DNA from: Xanthostigma xanthostigma
Lineage: Eukaryota; Arthropoda; Insecta; Raphidioptera; Raphidiidae
Assembly: GCA_963575645.1 (NCBI GenBank)
Contig: OY754465.1
Coordinates: forward strand, 58,737,901-58,801,900
Reading direction: 5' to 3'
DNA length: 64,000 nucleotides
How positions within the stretch are numbered: the stretch's first letter is position 1; the number at the start of each line of letters is the position of its first letter. Below are positions 13,981 to 27,417 of the stretch, piece after piece. The position numbers and the translations under genes were made by a program. The notes under the pieces are model-generated. The model was not told the DNA's origin. It saw only the letters and a list, made by a program, of their open reading frames with translations, and searched no databases.

Positions 13981-14817
13981 TTGCATTCCATGTAAATTGT
14001 ATGGAGAAATTTAACACGTAGAATCACCGTGTAGGGGTAAATCAAATAACCTATTTTATAGATAATAACAAATCCATTTTTTTTAATTAAATACCTAAAG
14101 ATTCAATCAAGACGACGAATTATTGTTTGCCGGTCTTTAATTAAATCTCAAGATTTTTAATTAAAAATCGAAATCTGTTATGCGACATATACAAAACAAT
14201 AAGTCATTTTTGCTAAAAAATATATATTTGACGCTAAACATAAAATATAAATCTGTACCAACTGTGACTCCGAAAACATATTTCCGGGCTTTTTTTTACA
14301 TATTTACTCCTTTGCTCTGCTTCGCAAAAGCTCCAAGCGCCGCCCAAAATAACAGCATAGCATTGAATCCTCAATCGAATATGCTCAATTTGAGGTCTAT
14401 TCAGGCCCGGACTGAACTTACGGACATAGCGGGCCGGAACTACCTTGAGCCGGCCTGAAACTACTTTTCTCTCATTTGCCCTATGCACGACATAATATGT
14501 GGGGTTTGTCCTGAAGTTCTGGACCGATTATTGAAGCTGTGCTTTTTAACACAGGTATTGCGCGCAGACTGCAAACTCAGGTTACAGATGGACAGTTAAC
14601 TGACTGACGCAACCTGACGATTAATCATTTATTATTAAGTGCAGTGTTCAGAACACGTAAATAAGCCGAGTTGTTTAGGGCGCCTGCCTTGCGCAAGGTG
14701 ACTGGCTAGACCCCCGAAAATGTCAGTATTGTTTCATATTAAAAACATTAAAAAAATAAATATTTTATAACTTTGTATACGTAAATTCAACATTGATATA
14801 AAAAAGTATTAGTCTAA
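13981..14817. other. non-coding stretch with GC-richer patches
   Basis: No gene. Two patches (about 14300-14460, with AGCGCCGCCC, and 14675-14715, with GGGCGCCTGCCTTGCGCAAGG) resemble the ends of decayed hAT-like elements, but no matched pair of termini or target duplication could be defined. Confidence 0.4.
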
Positions 14818-15298
14818 GATCCGGTATTAGAAATATACACCCTCATCTGTTATGTGATGATGACATTATATGTTAGAGCATATATACATTGAATAAAATA
14901 AATTCTAATTAACTTTTTTGGATCAACTTCCCCGATATGTTAATCATAACAATCGAGTCTTAGATAAGAGAATATGACTTTAAATAAAATTATAACAAAA
15001 CAAATAAACTCAAAGTACACAGAACACAACTCTTTACAAGGTATATGTATGTGGATGATCTATATTTATGTATAAAATCAATGGTATATTCCAATTCCTT
15101 GTGTCATATTCTCTCATTTTAGGCTCGATTTTTAAGATTAACAAATCTGGGACGTTATCCAAAAAAGTTAATTTGAATTTATTTAATTTAACAGCATATA
15201 ACTAGGCAACTCAAGTGCGATTTATCAATGTATCTATATATTATCTAACATATAATCTTTGTCATCATCAAATAACAGATATTTCTAATAGCGGATCT
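14818..15298. repeat. long inverted repeat, about 480 bp
   Basis: The outer arms start GATCCGGTATTAGAAATAT on the left and end, inverted, with the near-identical GATCCGCTATTAGAAATAT. The match continues inward through CTGTTAT..GATGATGACA and then AATTAACTTTTTTGGAT, leaving a central spacer near 14985-15090. Arms are roughly 180-200 bp with scattered mismatches. It is probably an old foldback element. Minor open frames within it are by-products of the palindrome. Confidence 0.75.
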
Positions 15299-17142
15299 CG
15301 CACTATAAGGAATATAGCTTCCGTCGTGTGTCCAGGAACTGACGTACCTCTTTTTTTAACGAATCCAGGCCTAGATCTACTCAAATTGAGAATAGCTGAT
15401 ACGATTCAGTTATTTGCTGAAAGAAATTAAGCTTATATAATATCAAGCGTGAATTGTATCGCTGGATATCGCCCAAAGTTTTAAATAGTTCAATAATGTG
15501 TACACCTCTATTTTGAGTTCGTAGTTTCGTTGACGTATAAAAAGACCTATGAAAAATTTGAAACGCGTTTTGAAACCCGCCCCTCACACACCATTCAGTT
15601 ACATTAACAAATCAGTTTCAACAAAAAACAACACAAATTCACATCGTCATGTCTCATTACATCAACTAACAATTATTATTATGATTAAATGTATTTTAGT
15701 GTCCAAACATTTTTTGAGATAGATTTTTAGAGAACAAAAAATTAAAAAAACAATATTTAAATACAGAACATATCAAATGGCCTCTTGATTTGAAAAAAAA
15801 AATAATCCAGAAAACAGACAGAGACAATAGTAGAATATTGTTTGTGAAATTGAAAAAACTACGTATGTGAAATTTTCGTGTTACGAATGATTTGCAATTT
15901 CATTGACAATATATTGTATTAAAATAAATTGAGCGTTTTACCATAAAATCGTCAACTGATAAGTTTTATTTTTGAATTATTTTTGTCATTTTGTTTATCT
16001 GATTGGTATGCGGAATACAGAAACTTGAACAGGTTAGTCAGGTATGAGAAAATGTAAAAACAGTTTAAGCCAATGTACTGATTAGTTATTTAAAAAAATG
16101 TGTGAGTCCAGTACTCACATAGTATGTGTAAACATCTTAAATAAATCGCCCTCAACCGCTGCTGTGTAGTAACATCCCTCGCGTCTCATGTAAGATCTTA
16201 CAGGCAGCAGCTGAAGGAAATTTGTAAAAATGTTTACACGTAAAAAACGACTGCAATAAAATAATTAATATAAATGAATAGAAGTGAAGCCACCTTTATG
16301 ATAGAAATGTCTCGTGTTTAAAAATAATTCGAACCCTTAATAAAGCTTATTTAAATCTAAATTTTTAACAAAATATTAACGGTTTTTTTCTTGTCAATTG
16401 TTTTGGCAACAAAAAACGACGTTCGTTCCGTTATCTATTGTTTGAGTGAAACAGCGGTTATTTTTCTGTTTTTAAAATAATAACAAATGAATAACGTTTC
16501 GTTTGATAACACGTTTTTCATTAAAAAGGGTAACTAAAATGATTTTTGTTTGATAATAGTAACAAATATTTGATGTTCGGAAGTGAAAAAAGGATTAATA
16601 AATATTGCAGAATAAGTTCCATAATTTTCTTTTACTGATGCGTAGTTTGATAAAGTTTGACGTCACTGGTAGGCAAATAAATTGCAAATCGTGATTTCAA
16701 ATATTTGGAAATGTCTCAACAAACATGTACAACAATACTACAAAAAATGTTGTTTATTAAAATAATGCTAAATGGAATCAGTTTATAGAAAAAATGACAA
16801 ATAAATGTGAAAGGCGCAGTTTGGTTCCTCGCCGTAAATTTTTCGTGACAACGTCGGACTAAAATCATTTTTCATTTCCTTTTCGATGCGGCCGTAGATC
16901 TCGCATTGGCTGTACCCTAAACTTTTTAGGATTATTGCATTCTTTTCGATGCGAGTCATACATACGAGACATTAATAATTATTTTTTTTGTAATTTTCAA
17001 TTTAATACCGATTTTCATCTAAATTCCGGTGACTATTATAGTCGAGGTCAGGAATCGGGATATTTTGGGGTTTTTGCTTTTTTCTTGCCAGAGCGCGAAT
17101 CTAGAGACTCCCCCTCGTTTACGACGTTGAATGTCCCACAAT
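15299..17142. other. AT-rich non-coding stretch
   Basis: No recognised gene or repeat. Short open frames at 15215-15587 overlap the neighbouring palindrome or each other on opposite strands. Confidence 0.6.
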
Positions 17143-17511
17143 TTTTTTTCCTCGGCAACCTTTACATTCCCTCTGATTTCCACTCGTTGGAAAAAAATAT
17201 AAACATTTTGAACACAACAGTTTTGTAGAAAAATTAATTCTCTATAAAAAATCTTTCTTGTTTTTTTCTGTAAATGTGATACTTTAGGAATTATAGGCCT
17301 TCAAAGATGATCATTTATGGAAATTTTACGTATAAAAGATCATCTTTGAAGGCCTGTAATTCTTAAAGTACCACATTTACAGAAAAAAATCAAGATAGAT
17401 TTTTTGTAGAGAATTAATTTTCCTACAAAACTGTTTTGATCAAAATGTGTTATAATTTTTTCCAAGAGGTGGAAATCAGGGGGAATGAAGAGGTTGCCGA
17501 GGAAAAAAAAC
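17143..17511. repeat. long near-perfect inverted repeat, about 370 bp
   Basis: The left arm from TTTTTTTTCCTCGGCAACC runs through GATTTCCACTC, ACAGTTTTGTAG, TTAATTCTCTA and AGGCCTTCAAAGATGATC. The right arm repeats this in reverse complement, ending at GGTTGCCGAGGAAAAAAAAC. The loop is only about 35 bp (17309-17343). Arms are about 165 bp at high identity. The open frames at 16935-17228, 17340-17534 and 17436-17804 are products of this palindrome. Confidence 0.85.
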
Positions 17512-18760
17512 AATCTGCAATAAATTGTGAACATTGGTCGTGTGTTTCATCAGTGACGTTCAAACTTGTTATCGAACTTGAATTCTCAGGTGTTGTCTTT
17601 TGGCATACCTATAAAAGTTGGCGTATCATGGACTGTTTTCCATTCAGTGGTACGTTGTTATGGCCATTAAACAGGACCGGACTTTTGGGGTCCCTAATCG
17701 CTGACTTAAAAAAAAGCTCCGAGTCTAAAATGGTTTCGGCTCACGTAGATTCGAAAAAAAATATAATATTATTAAACATTCTTTACTTAAATTGTTCATT
17801 ATAAAATACGTACAAAATCGATACATCAACTCAAATAAATATTTGAACAAATTTAACAAACAAGTCAGGTTAGGTCAGTTGAAGTTAAGTAATTTTTAGG
17901 AGTAAGAACCTCTACGGATACGGAACCCTAAGTATCTGCTTATAATGCTTATTCGTAAATCCGATCTTGGATAAAAGATACACTTTAAATGTTTCGATTT
18001 TAAGTTGCAGTTATTTATTTTCTATCAGTTGACGAGACTGTTAGTTTTTTGAAAAATCGACATGGTAGCGACATGCCAAGAAATAGTTAAAAACGAAGAT
18101 ATAAAATACTGAAGGATTAAAATAAAAAAAAAATACCTAAAACAGAACGCGGTTATTAACCATATTTTTTAAAAATCGCCGTGAATTTCATAGTTAAGAT
18201 TAAAAAAAAAGTTAGAAACTGTTAATTAAAAATATAATTATGAAAATATACGTCGTTTATAATAAAAAATTATAAAAATAATATTTCCCAAAACGGAATA
18301 TGTATCTCGACAATATTGATTCGTACTGTGACATTTTCAGTTGTATAATTCAAACATTATTGTGGGCCTTACTATACACTGAAAATTAAATGCTGTCCAA
18401 AATTATACTATTTATAAAAAATGCAATTTATTTATAATGCCATCAGTGAGATATTTACTTGATTAAATTCAAATTTATACCAACCGTTCAGAAGTTTCGA
18501 GTTCTGATTTGCCACTGAAATTATGACTTTTGTTAATTCCCCAAATTCCTTCAGAACAAAAATATAACGAAGTACGCGTTAAGCAGTGGGATGCTCTCTG
18601 ATTGTTTAAATTCGGAACAGAACAGATGAGATTTCAAAAATCGAATTTCAAATCCACAATTTTATTTAGATTACTAAAAAACTCGTAGGCTCAAGTCTTC
18701 TAAAACAAATATATTTAGCAAATGCGTTCTTTCGCGAAATTGTTAAAAGTAGATCGGGTA
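17512..18760. other. AT-rich non-coding stretch
   Basis: No gene, bounded repeat or RNA gene recognised. Confidence 0.6.
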
Positions 18761-19067
18761 AGGATACTCCGAACCAAATTCCTCCATAATTATTGCGCTG
18801 GAATCTACCAAAATGGCGCCTCGCTCCCCGCATTTCTAAAGTATTGATTTTAGACCATTAGATTTTTTTGTAAGAAATCTAATATTCTACAAAATTCCTG
18901 TTATACAGTTTTCACCTATCATGATTCTTGCAGCATTTGAACGTAAAACGTAGATATCTATAAGAACTGAAATAAATTACATTTTTAACGAATTTCTGCA
19001 CCTTAGGAACGCCATTTGGGAGGTTTCCGCTTCAGTAATTTTGAGTAGCTGTGGGCTATAGTATCCT
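18761..19067. mobile_element. TIR element of uncertain family, about 307 bp
   Basis: Termini are AGGATACT on the left and AGTATCCT on the right. A second inverted match lies inside (CCAAAATGGCG on the left; CCCAAATGGCG inverted on the right at about 19005-19020). The intervening terminus sequence is only partly conserved and no target duplication is obvious. It is non-coding. Confidence 0.45.
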
Positions 19068-19547
19068 CGCTTTGGCATACTTTTGATAATATAACTAGAG
19101 AACTAGTCATATAATTAAAAATTAATCAAGTGAATATTGCATTGGTTTTATTATATTTATTAATTAGTTAATTGTATTAATTGTCGTTATTCGTTTGTGT
19201 ATGCAAATAATATATTTATTATGAAATATTATGTAAATTCAACGTCTAGTTTTGTCAATATAATTATGTACAATATTTTAAGATGGCGTAGTCTTATGCA
19301 TTCATTGACAGATAGGTTTTTATTTATCCTTGCTACTACCTAGACTAGAATTTCAAAATTGAAGAGTCACAATATAAGCGGCATATTTAATACACTAATA
19401 TGCATGTACATCATTCATCATTAGCCATGAAACGGGAAGAAAATTCCCTTTTTTTACGTAAAGGAAGCATTACGTTTGTATTATTGTTCATTGTAATTTG
19501 TGCAACTAGTTTGATTTTACTATTAATTTTTTTTAAACATTTTTTTA
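19068..19547. other. AT-rich non-coding stretch
   Basis: Nothing recognised. Confidence 0.6.
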
Positions 19548-19840
19548 CACTTTGACGGACAAACCGGCTTAGACCGTCATAAACAAAACTTCAATAGTTT
19601 GACACGACGGCTGAAGCCGTCGTATACTACGGAACGTTTTATAGCCAGACGGGTGTATATAGCAGCATTTTCCAGTGTAGAATACATACCCTGTGTGTTC
19701 TGTTTAACCGTACAATATCTACTAAGGCAATATTGTCACAACATAACAACTTTTAAAAGTAATTCAAACATATGAAAAAATTTAAAAACTATAGTGTCAA
19801 AATTGGAACAAAACTGAATTTTTAAGTGTCCGTCAAAGTG
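19548..19840. mobile_element. MITE with 14-bp perfect TIR and TTA target duplication
   Basis: The left end CACTTTGACGGACA is perfectly mirrored by TGTCCGTCAAAGTG on the right. TTA lies directly outside both ends (19545-19547 and 19841-19843), which would suit a PIF/Harbinger-type 3-bp duplication, although the terminus itself does not name the family. A small hairpin, GACGGCTGAAGCCGTC, sits inside near 19605-19621. No coding capacity in 293 bp. Confidence 0.7.
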
Positions 19841-20274
19841 TTAATAGCTTAACAGCTGTCAATATTTTTATTCTCGAATAACCGTTTTAATGAATTATTT
19901 CGCTTAATTTGATAATAATTATTGGCTTTATTAAACCATCTTCACTGACTATAAAAAAAACTTATCTGTCATTATGCATAAGATTTGTTAGTAAATTTTA
20001 TTTAAATGAAAACTCTTTGGGGATGATCTGTTACAGTTAAGTGTGGTAGTTAGATTTTATATTGATTTATTAATTGTATTGATTTATAAAGCGAGTATAT
20101 TCGTTCGATACAAAAGTTCGATTTTAAAAATCGGATCATTAACATGAGCAAATCGTGTGACCCTTGAAGAGATGTAGCTATGAAACTATGACTGTTATTA
20201 GTTTTTTCAAATATACGCTTGCAGTAGATATAAAAAAATTGATCATAGTGAAAGAAAAAAAAAATGGGCGCGTT
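19841..20274. other. AT-rich non-coding stretch
   Basis: Nothing recognised. Confidence 0.6.
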
Positions 20275-20515
20275 ATAAGTTATACTTCTTTGGCGTGATT
20301 ATAAAGTAATTTGTAATTTTGTATGCAAATATATATTTCACTTGACATCATCTATTTTATACTCGATCGCTGCGCCATCAGTCGAATTTTTGGTAAACGT
20401 GTTTAAAATCAAAATATTTAACAGAATTTCCAAGGCGTATGGTTGAGCGAGTTAATTTTGATCTTAGGGCGTAAAAAGTGTTTTTCATAACGCGCCAAAA
20501 GAAGTATAACCTCTA
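20275..20515. mobile_element. TIR element, about 240 bp
   Basis: The left end carries GTTATACTTCTTTGGCG and the right end, inverted, GGTTATACTTCTTTTGGCGC. A TA is present at each outer edge. The matched ends are about 30 bp with a few differences. The interior is AT-rich without an open frame. The superfamily is unresolved; Tc1/mariner is possible because of the TA. Confidence 0.6.
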
Positions 20516-23500
20516 TAATTAACGAATGTCGAACGAAGGCAACAATCAACTATATTTTATAAAACAATACGATAGTAATATTAATTGATCAGTGCGTATT
20601 ACATCAGTGAGACAATTTTATACTTAAAAAAAAATATAGCGCCCTGATAATTTTGTTTTTTAATGTGTAATTATTCTATACCTTTAATTGTTAACTATTA
20701 TTTTTTTATTTTATAAGTTGAAATTATATTTTTAAATACTGTTTTGCATTCAAGCCACACAATTCGAATTTGATTGAGTCGAACAATTGAAAATTGGATT
20801 AATTGTTTTGTTACTGACATGTATTTTGTTAGATTTTTTTGTACAAGTATTATTCGATAAAATGCAGGCATTTCGAAGGATTTTGCAGTGAATGCAAAAC
20901 AGGCTTTATTGAAATCAAATGTGCACATTTTGTATATATATTATATAAATGAATACTATATTATTTAGTAATTAGCTTAAATAGTGACGAATACGTTAAC
21001 CAAATGTCAACTCTATTATTGCAACGTGAACGTTCATTGGCTAGCGAATTTGTCAGATATAAATCCTGGTTTTAAAATTCAAATGTTCTTGTGTTAATCA
21101 TTAAAATATTGAAATGCAAATTTCCTTCATGTTTAAATGTACTTTACAATTTGTACGAATATTATATGTATTATTACAAACCCCTGTTTTGTAGCAATTT
21201 TTTAAATATGAAACTTTTAGACAATTTTTGACAAATATCGAAACGTCAATTAATTAATACCATTGATTACGTTATTGATTATTGAATTAATAACGAAATA
21301 ATATTATTGTAATATTATATTGAATCTCGTAAAATAGACTTGATTTGAAATTAATAATGAATTTATCCAATATATAAGTTATAGGCAAATAATTGAAATT
21401 GTCTGAATGTTTCATTGCAAATAGGTGCGAAAAAGACCCCGAACTGTAACTTAGCTATTTTTAAAAATGGCCACACCAGGCTTTTTGCAATAAGAGAGCA
21501 ATAACCCATATTCCTTCTGTGGACGCTTTTCTAATGTAAATGAAAATAAGAAAAAAATACATATAAAATAAATTTAAAACAATTTAAGTAAAAAAAAATA
21601 ACAAAAAAATAAACATTTAATAAGTATATTATAGAAATACGTACATTAATATGAAACTTGATGAAAATAATTAATTTTACTATAACTGATTATTTAATTA
21701 AGATAATTGGCTGGAGGTTATATGCTAATTGATGATGTACTGATAAAGTTTGTATTATATAAGAACAAAACAATTGTGTTATTTAAAAAAAAATAAGTAA
21801 ATAATAAAAAAACTTCGTTCGACGCCGCGTATTACTTCTTGGATCCGTTAGATGGCAATAGTAGAGTAATCTATGAATATTACATAGTATCGTTAAGAAT
21901 AAAAATCAAACGCCATTTTTAGTTCACATTTTAATATTTAAATTATTTTTATGTATTTAATGCTAGATAAATTTAAAAAAACCCACACACCAAAGTAGCA
22001 GGAATTAAATTTGTGCAACTAAAAATGACGTAAGCAAAATAGACAAAATTTAATCAGACAGATCAATATGAAAAATTGATTTTTTTTATAACTACTCATA
22101 AAAAATATATACTTATATTTTTTTTGTTCGAAAAAAAATGTATTAACTCTTTCCATTCCACTAGGTAAATATATAATTGATCATATTTATTAAAATTTTT
22201 GAGTAATTTTTGGAACATGTATTTATTTTATTAATGTATTTAAAACAATGCAGGATCAATTCGACGCTGTGGGTATTCGTTTTCTTTTACTCAAATTACG
22301 ATTGCTGTGTTTCGATAAAAAGTGCAAAAACACTAAATATGAAGAAATGCCATTTGATTTCTTTTATAGTTATTTATTTATATTAGTTCCGTCAAAATAG
22401 TTCTATAACAAAACTCCGTCAAAAATATTAAATGTCTTAAATAGTTTAACTTGAATAATTCATTCTTAAATTTTTTATAGAAAACACAATTTTATATATT
22501 TTTCACAACAATTTATAGAATTCGGAATATATATATTATAATACAGCTGTGTAATTTATTTCCTAATTATTGAGGAGGTTAAAAATAATTTTATCCATTT
22601 TAAATATCTTTAGAAGTCATCCCATAACTATTTTGATTACTACTTCTTAAATTTTTCTACTTTTAAAAATATTCTTACTTATTAAATATTTCATGTACAT
22701 ACTATTATTTTATTTCGGTTAGTAGAGCCAATGTAAACTCACCGAGTACCACACATATTCCGTTTTTTGTCAAGTAAATTTAAACAAAAATATTAATTCA
22801 ATAATGAAAACCAGAAATACGAAATTTATTCGCTACGTATAGTAATGTCGCTATACGCTTACTAATAAAGTTACTAAATTTACTGAGTACCGCAATCTAT
22901 TGTACCCATGTACTAAAGAAAGACAGGAATAAAACCGCCCCAATATGGCTGACTGACAGAAAATAGTGATTTTAACTTTGCATTGCAATAATATTGACAC
23001 AGTTAAAAGTATAATTTATGTAAATGATTATTTGAAATGGATATTTATTTTTGCATTTGTTATTATTTGTACAAAACCTTTTATATATATTAATTGAATC
23101 ATAACATCAAAAATGGTGAATGATTGCGGAACTTTATGAAATCTAGTAATTTTTAAATGATATTGCATTGTAATCACATTTCCATGGCAACATTTTTGTC
23201 CCACGCAACATTTAAAATTTGTACGTTTCGTTTATTCCACGTTTTCATGAACGTGATATATTATTATAACCAATGAACACTTTCAGTTCTTCAAAATTTC
23301 GCTCTTCGTCACTAAGTCCTATATATTTTTATCATTCAAGGAAATGTGCGTAGCGAATAATAAATAAAAATTTGTACAGTTTTAAGTATAATAAAAATCG
23401 AATGGCTTTTAATATGAAATAGAGCAATCCATCGAGTTAATCATAATAATATACCGAGTGTATTTTTAAGTTTGATGCCGTTGTCAATAATAACGAATGT

Positions 23501-25197
23501 TTTTTGTAAATATATAAAGTTGTTTCGCGCGATGATAATAATACTTATTGTAGTAGACGCGAATCCAGGAAGTGGAACGCACCGGCGAGCCTATTCTTAG
23601 TGGACGCTCTGTAGATAGTTGAGAGCGTTGTTCTGAATGCATGTTCTGACGTGTGGTGAATTAACTTGTACAATGTACATACTATATAATTAATTACAAA
23701 TGATTATAAGACAAGGTTCACAACGTGCCGTGTATATGTGGGAAATTATAATTATAATAATAAATATGGACATTGTTCAAAAATATAAAAAAAAAATTTT
23801 TTATTTTATTTACCTTTATGTTATTCGCGTTGAGAGAAAGTTGGGAGGAAGCACAATTTAAGAGAAGCTTTACCTTTGTTTGCCAACGTTTCATTATCAG
23901 GGCTTCAGACTATTTGAAGAGTGGGTAATTGTAGTAATCATAAATACATGATTATCTTTCTTTCAAATGATTAGATAGAAATTAATTGAATTGTAATAAC
24001 CCAAAGAAAGATGATAATGAATTTAAGATTAGTACAATTTTACCACCATTTAAATTGCCTGAAACATCGATAAAATTTCTTTTAAATTGTTCTTCTACCA
24101 AACTTTTCTTCAAGGTTAATATTTCATTGGATCAAAACTAATTACGGACAAGTTTGTCATTGTTATACAAAAAATGCAAAGAAAATTCGACGTAAATAGT
24201 TTTGCTTTTAGACCATATCCTGTCATCCTTATTCCGAATTTGAAAAGATTTAAAAATATTTCAGACTTCCCAGATACAATAAGTGATACAGTGCAGCGTG
24301 TGGCCTCGTAGAACATGGCCTATAACTAACAGAAAATGATACTCCAAATCAAAAAATAAGCCTAACTTTAAGTTCTGTGAGCATTTAGAGTCTATTAAAA
24401 TATAGAAGCATTTTTGAAACGTCTGAAATGATAAATAGTACGGATCTACGACTGGGCTCGTTGAATTCAGCGTGTCTTTTTCTATCATAGCACAAAGTTT
24501 GAAATGTATCCGATAAGTATTCCAGACTTTCCAGAAAAGCAGTTTGAACGGGTCTATCTTCGAAACGGTAAGTAATACAACGCAACAGATGAGCTTGGTG
24601 ACTTCAACAAATCATTTTATATAAGTCTACCAAATTTGAACCTGATCTGAGAGAATTTCCAAAATTGTCCACCAAAAATCGTGTTTGTTGATTTGATTAA
24701 AAATTAGGAACTTACTATTCGACTCCCATAAAGAGGTCGCTGTATTTCTTTAAAAATTTTAAACCGCATTTGGAAAATATGTCAATTTTAACAAAATAGT
24801 AAAAGGATCCCAGAAGTAGTTAAGAGATATTTGTCGGTGTGTTTTTTTTTTTTTTTGAACGAACTTCCTTATGGGACGCTATAGATATGAATGGAGAGAT
24901 TTAAGGTTTCAGCTTTTCAAGTCCAAATATTTCAAAACAGTAAAATTACAGACATAACCTCTCGATTTACGACTGCAGTTACGCAGTATTTGACATTACG
25001 CAATCTTTAAAATTTTTTTACTTAATAATATAAACACAAAAGTCAGTCTTGTTTTGACAGTGATCGTGTGTGCTTCGTAGTTTTTGTACAGTGAGCAATT
25101 AATTACTTGTTTTTTTTTCTTTAGAAAAATCTCACTTAAACCTACTATGTATATAGTTTCGTATAATTTGAAGCGTTTAATTGAAAGTTAAGAGTGA
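20516..25197. other. long non-coding stretch, nothing recognised
   Basis: About 4.7 kb of AT-rich DNA with no bounded repeat, RNA gene or believable coding frame. Overlapping minus-strand frames at 24116-24585 are short and unrecognised. A sequence near 24955-24990 (ATAACCTCTCGATTTACGAC) vaguely resembles a pogo-type terminus and may mark the left edge of the element carrying the remnant at 25198, but I could not find its partner. Confidence 0.55.
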
Positions 25198-25735
25198 ATG
25201 AGTAGTGCTTCGGGTGGAGTTCAGGCTCCATATTCCAAGCATATGGGATAATTCCAGCAGCGGAAGCAAAATATGGCAGAGCTTCTTCATCATTTGAAGT
25301 TCCAATTAATGATAATGATTCATTGAAAGTAAAATTCTCACGCAACACAAAGGATAAATCAGGTAACACCCTTAAAATTAATAAAAATCCTGCGAGTATG
25401 CCGATTAGGAAGAAGAAAAAAGGCAAACTAGTATATCTGATCTATACAATTCAAATAACTCGCAACAGTTTTGCAATGTTGTCTAAAGATATGTAGATAT
25501 AGACACAGATGATAGCGGCGCTGATGAAGCGCTGTCGGTTGAAGCAGTCTGATTCTAACGATCTTTTTTTGAACGCAAAAACAAAGACAATCCTGAAATA
25601 GAAACTAATTCGAACTCCCAAATAAATAGTCTACAGCAAATATCATATATGACACCTGACATCAATGAGTTTATCAAAAACAAGAGACCTTCGGTGTCTG
25701 GATCCTCAAGTTCAAGATAATTTACTCTTTTTATT
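25198..25735 (+). pseudogene. unidentified broken coding-like remnant
   Basis: An ATG at 25198 opens 17 codons (MSSASGGVQAPYSKHMG) and then stops. Just after, another frame is open for about 80 codons, with acidic and serine-rich residues (KYGRASSSFEVPIND) followed by a basic run (RKKKKGK). A third segment contains DIDTDDSGADEALSVEAV. The last segment reads NNSLQQ-like residues and ends FIKNKRPSVSGSSSSR before a stop. A CTTTAG splice-acceptor-like site lies upstream near 25124, and AATAAA-type signals follow at about 25768. The reading frame is therefore broken at least three times. I do not recognise the family; it could be a decayed transposon ORF or a host-gene fragment. Similar 'CCCAGAA..AGTTAAGAG.TATTT' strings at about 24810 and 25918 lie either side, hinting that it is part of a repeat. 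Confidence 0.35.
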
Positions 25736-26180
25736 ACATTAAATGTATGAAAATTGATTTAAACTAAATAAATAAAAATTCATTGTTCTAGACCTACCGG
25801 CTTAGGCTGTGCGTTGTCTGTCATTATTTAGAGGGACACTTTTTTTTATTAAAAGTGAAAAAAAGTGCAATATTAATTTCTATAAAAACGTAAATATCAG
25901 AAATTTGCTATCCGGCACCCAGAAACAGTTAAGAGGTATTTATAGGAAATGAAACAAGACATCAGACTATTATCTAATTAATTATATTTTTAAAATGTTA
26001 ACCCCTTCCACAGTCAGGGCCGGACAAACTCACTTTGGCCTTTTTGAAATATGAAAAATAGTTGAAAAAAAGTACATTCAAATATGCCGTTTGAGAAATA
26101 TGTCGCTTTAGAATGTACTAAACTTGAATGTATTAAAATTTCTAAATGCTCCAAAGACATTTTTTGCAAGTAAAATTTCG
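25736..26180. other. non-coding stretch
   Basis: Nothing beyond AATAAA-like strings and the CCCAGAAACAGTTAAGAGG segment that resembles 24805-24840. Confidence 0.5.
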
Positions 26181-26769
26181 CAAAGTTAAAAATTTACAGC
26201 TTGGCTAGGCCCCACTAGGCACCCCGCACAAACCTTAAATGATTTTGTGCTCGGTTAAATTGATCGAAAATGGTTTTATTTTATAGTTTAAAAGTCACTA
26301 TGAAAAAGTGTCCATGGGCGCATAGCCTAAAAACCAATAGATTTTTAGCTACAGGTATGTTTAGTGAGATTTTAGATAGAAGGATATCCATTGAATTTAC
26401 AATCTCAAAAAATCTTAATCTCTAGAAATATGTTTTCGAGTGCACTGAATCCGAATATGACATTATTATTTTATACAGGGTGACACCTTCCAACATTATA
26501 CCTGGTTTTTGACTATTTTTTTATTTCTAAAAAAAAAACACGAAAATTGAACATGAAAAATGTTTGTGAGTTCAATGGATTTCTCTATATTTAAAATTTC
26601 GCTTAACATATGTAGCTAAAAATCTATTGGTTTTTAGGCTATGCGCCAATGGACACTTTTTCTTAGCGACTCCTAAACTATAAAATATAACCATTTTCGA
26701 TCAATTTAACCGAGAATCAAATCCCATAAGATTTGTGCGGGGTCCTTTGTTTGAACATTTTTAACTTTC
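26181..26769. repeat. long inverted repeat with CCCCGCAC termini
   Basis: Inner arms of about 130 bp run from CCCCGCACAAACC (26222) through CGGTTAAATTGATCGAAAATGG to CCAATAGATTTTTAGCTAC. They return inverted, ending GTGCGGGGTCCTTTG at about 26748. Pairing also continues inward (TATCCATTGAATTT / TTCAATGGAT) and outward (AAAGTTAAAAAT / ATTTTTAACTTT). The GTGCGGGGTCCTTT end is shared with the element at 37029-37552, so both belong to one foldback family. Confidence 0.75.
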
Positions 26770-27417
26770 CAACATTATCTTTATTGCACATAATTACTTT
26801 TTTAAATGCATTAATCAAATGGCATTAGGTAAGCGGCACGCGGCAATGGAAAAAAAGTTCATTATAACACGCTCTTCACTTGAATACGGAGTCGAAACAA
26901 AGTGTTTAAAACGGCGAGAATTGGCCATTTTAAAAAAAATATTTTAATCCTAAATAAAATACTAGTTCATGATAAAGTCACTATAACGATTTCGATTATT
27001 TGAGTACAAAAACAAAAACATGTATAAAAAAACAAACTGTGAGCGATAACAACTGAACGCAATGTATGTGTATGTAGAACAGAGTTGGAAAGCAAAATAA
27101 AACAAAGAGAGAACGAACTGATGTTTATTATTTTAACGTGTATACAGTTCGTTTTTTTCTACCGTTTTGTATTTACGAATCTTGCTCATCAGACAAAATA
27201 TACACCGTGTCCATGTATACATAACCTTATACAAGTACAACGTCCCTTAAACGAACTTCAAGAGAAACACTAACGAGGAAAAGAGGTTTCGAGTTTTCGA
27301 CATATCATGGGTAACCCATCATTTTTTTCCTGGAACCATTTTTCTGTGCTTCGATTGCTTTAACATTTTCATCAAATTTTAATGTCATCAGCTTTTGTTT
27401 TTTGATATATCATAGCT
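26770..27417. other. non-coding stretch
   Basis: A 62-codon open frame at 27085-27273 has no recognised motif. Nothing else. Confidence 0.5.

Noticed and set aside
17436-17804. 122-codon plus-strand open frame
   Set aside because: It starts in one arm of the 17143-17511 palindrome and has no recognisable domain.
24955-25000. pogo-type terminus ATAACCTCTCGATTTACGAC
   Set aside because: Only a partial match and no closing end on the far side of the 25198 remnant; kept as a remark only.
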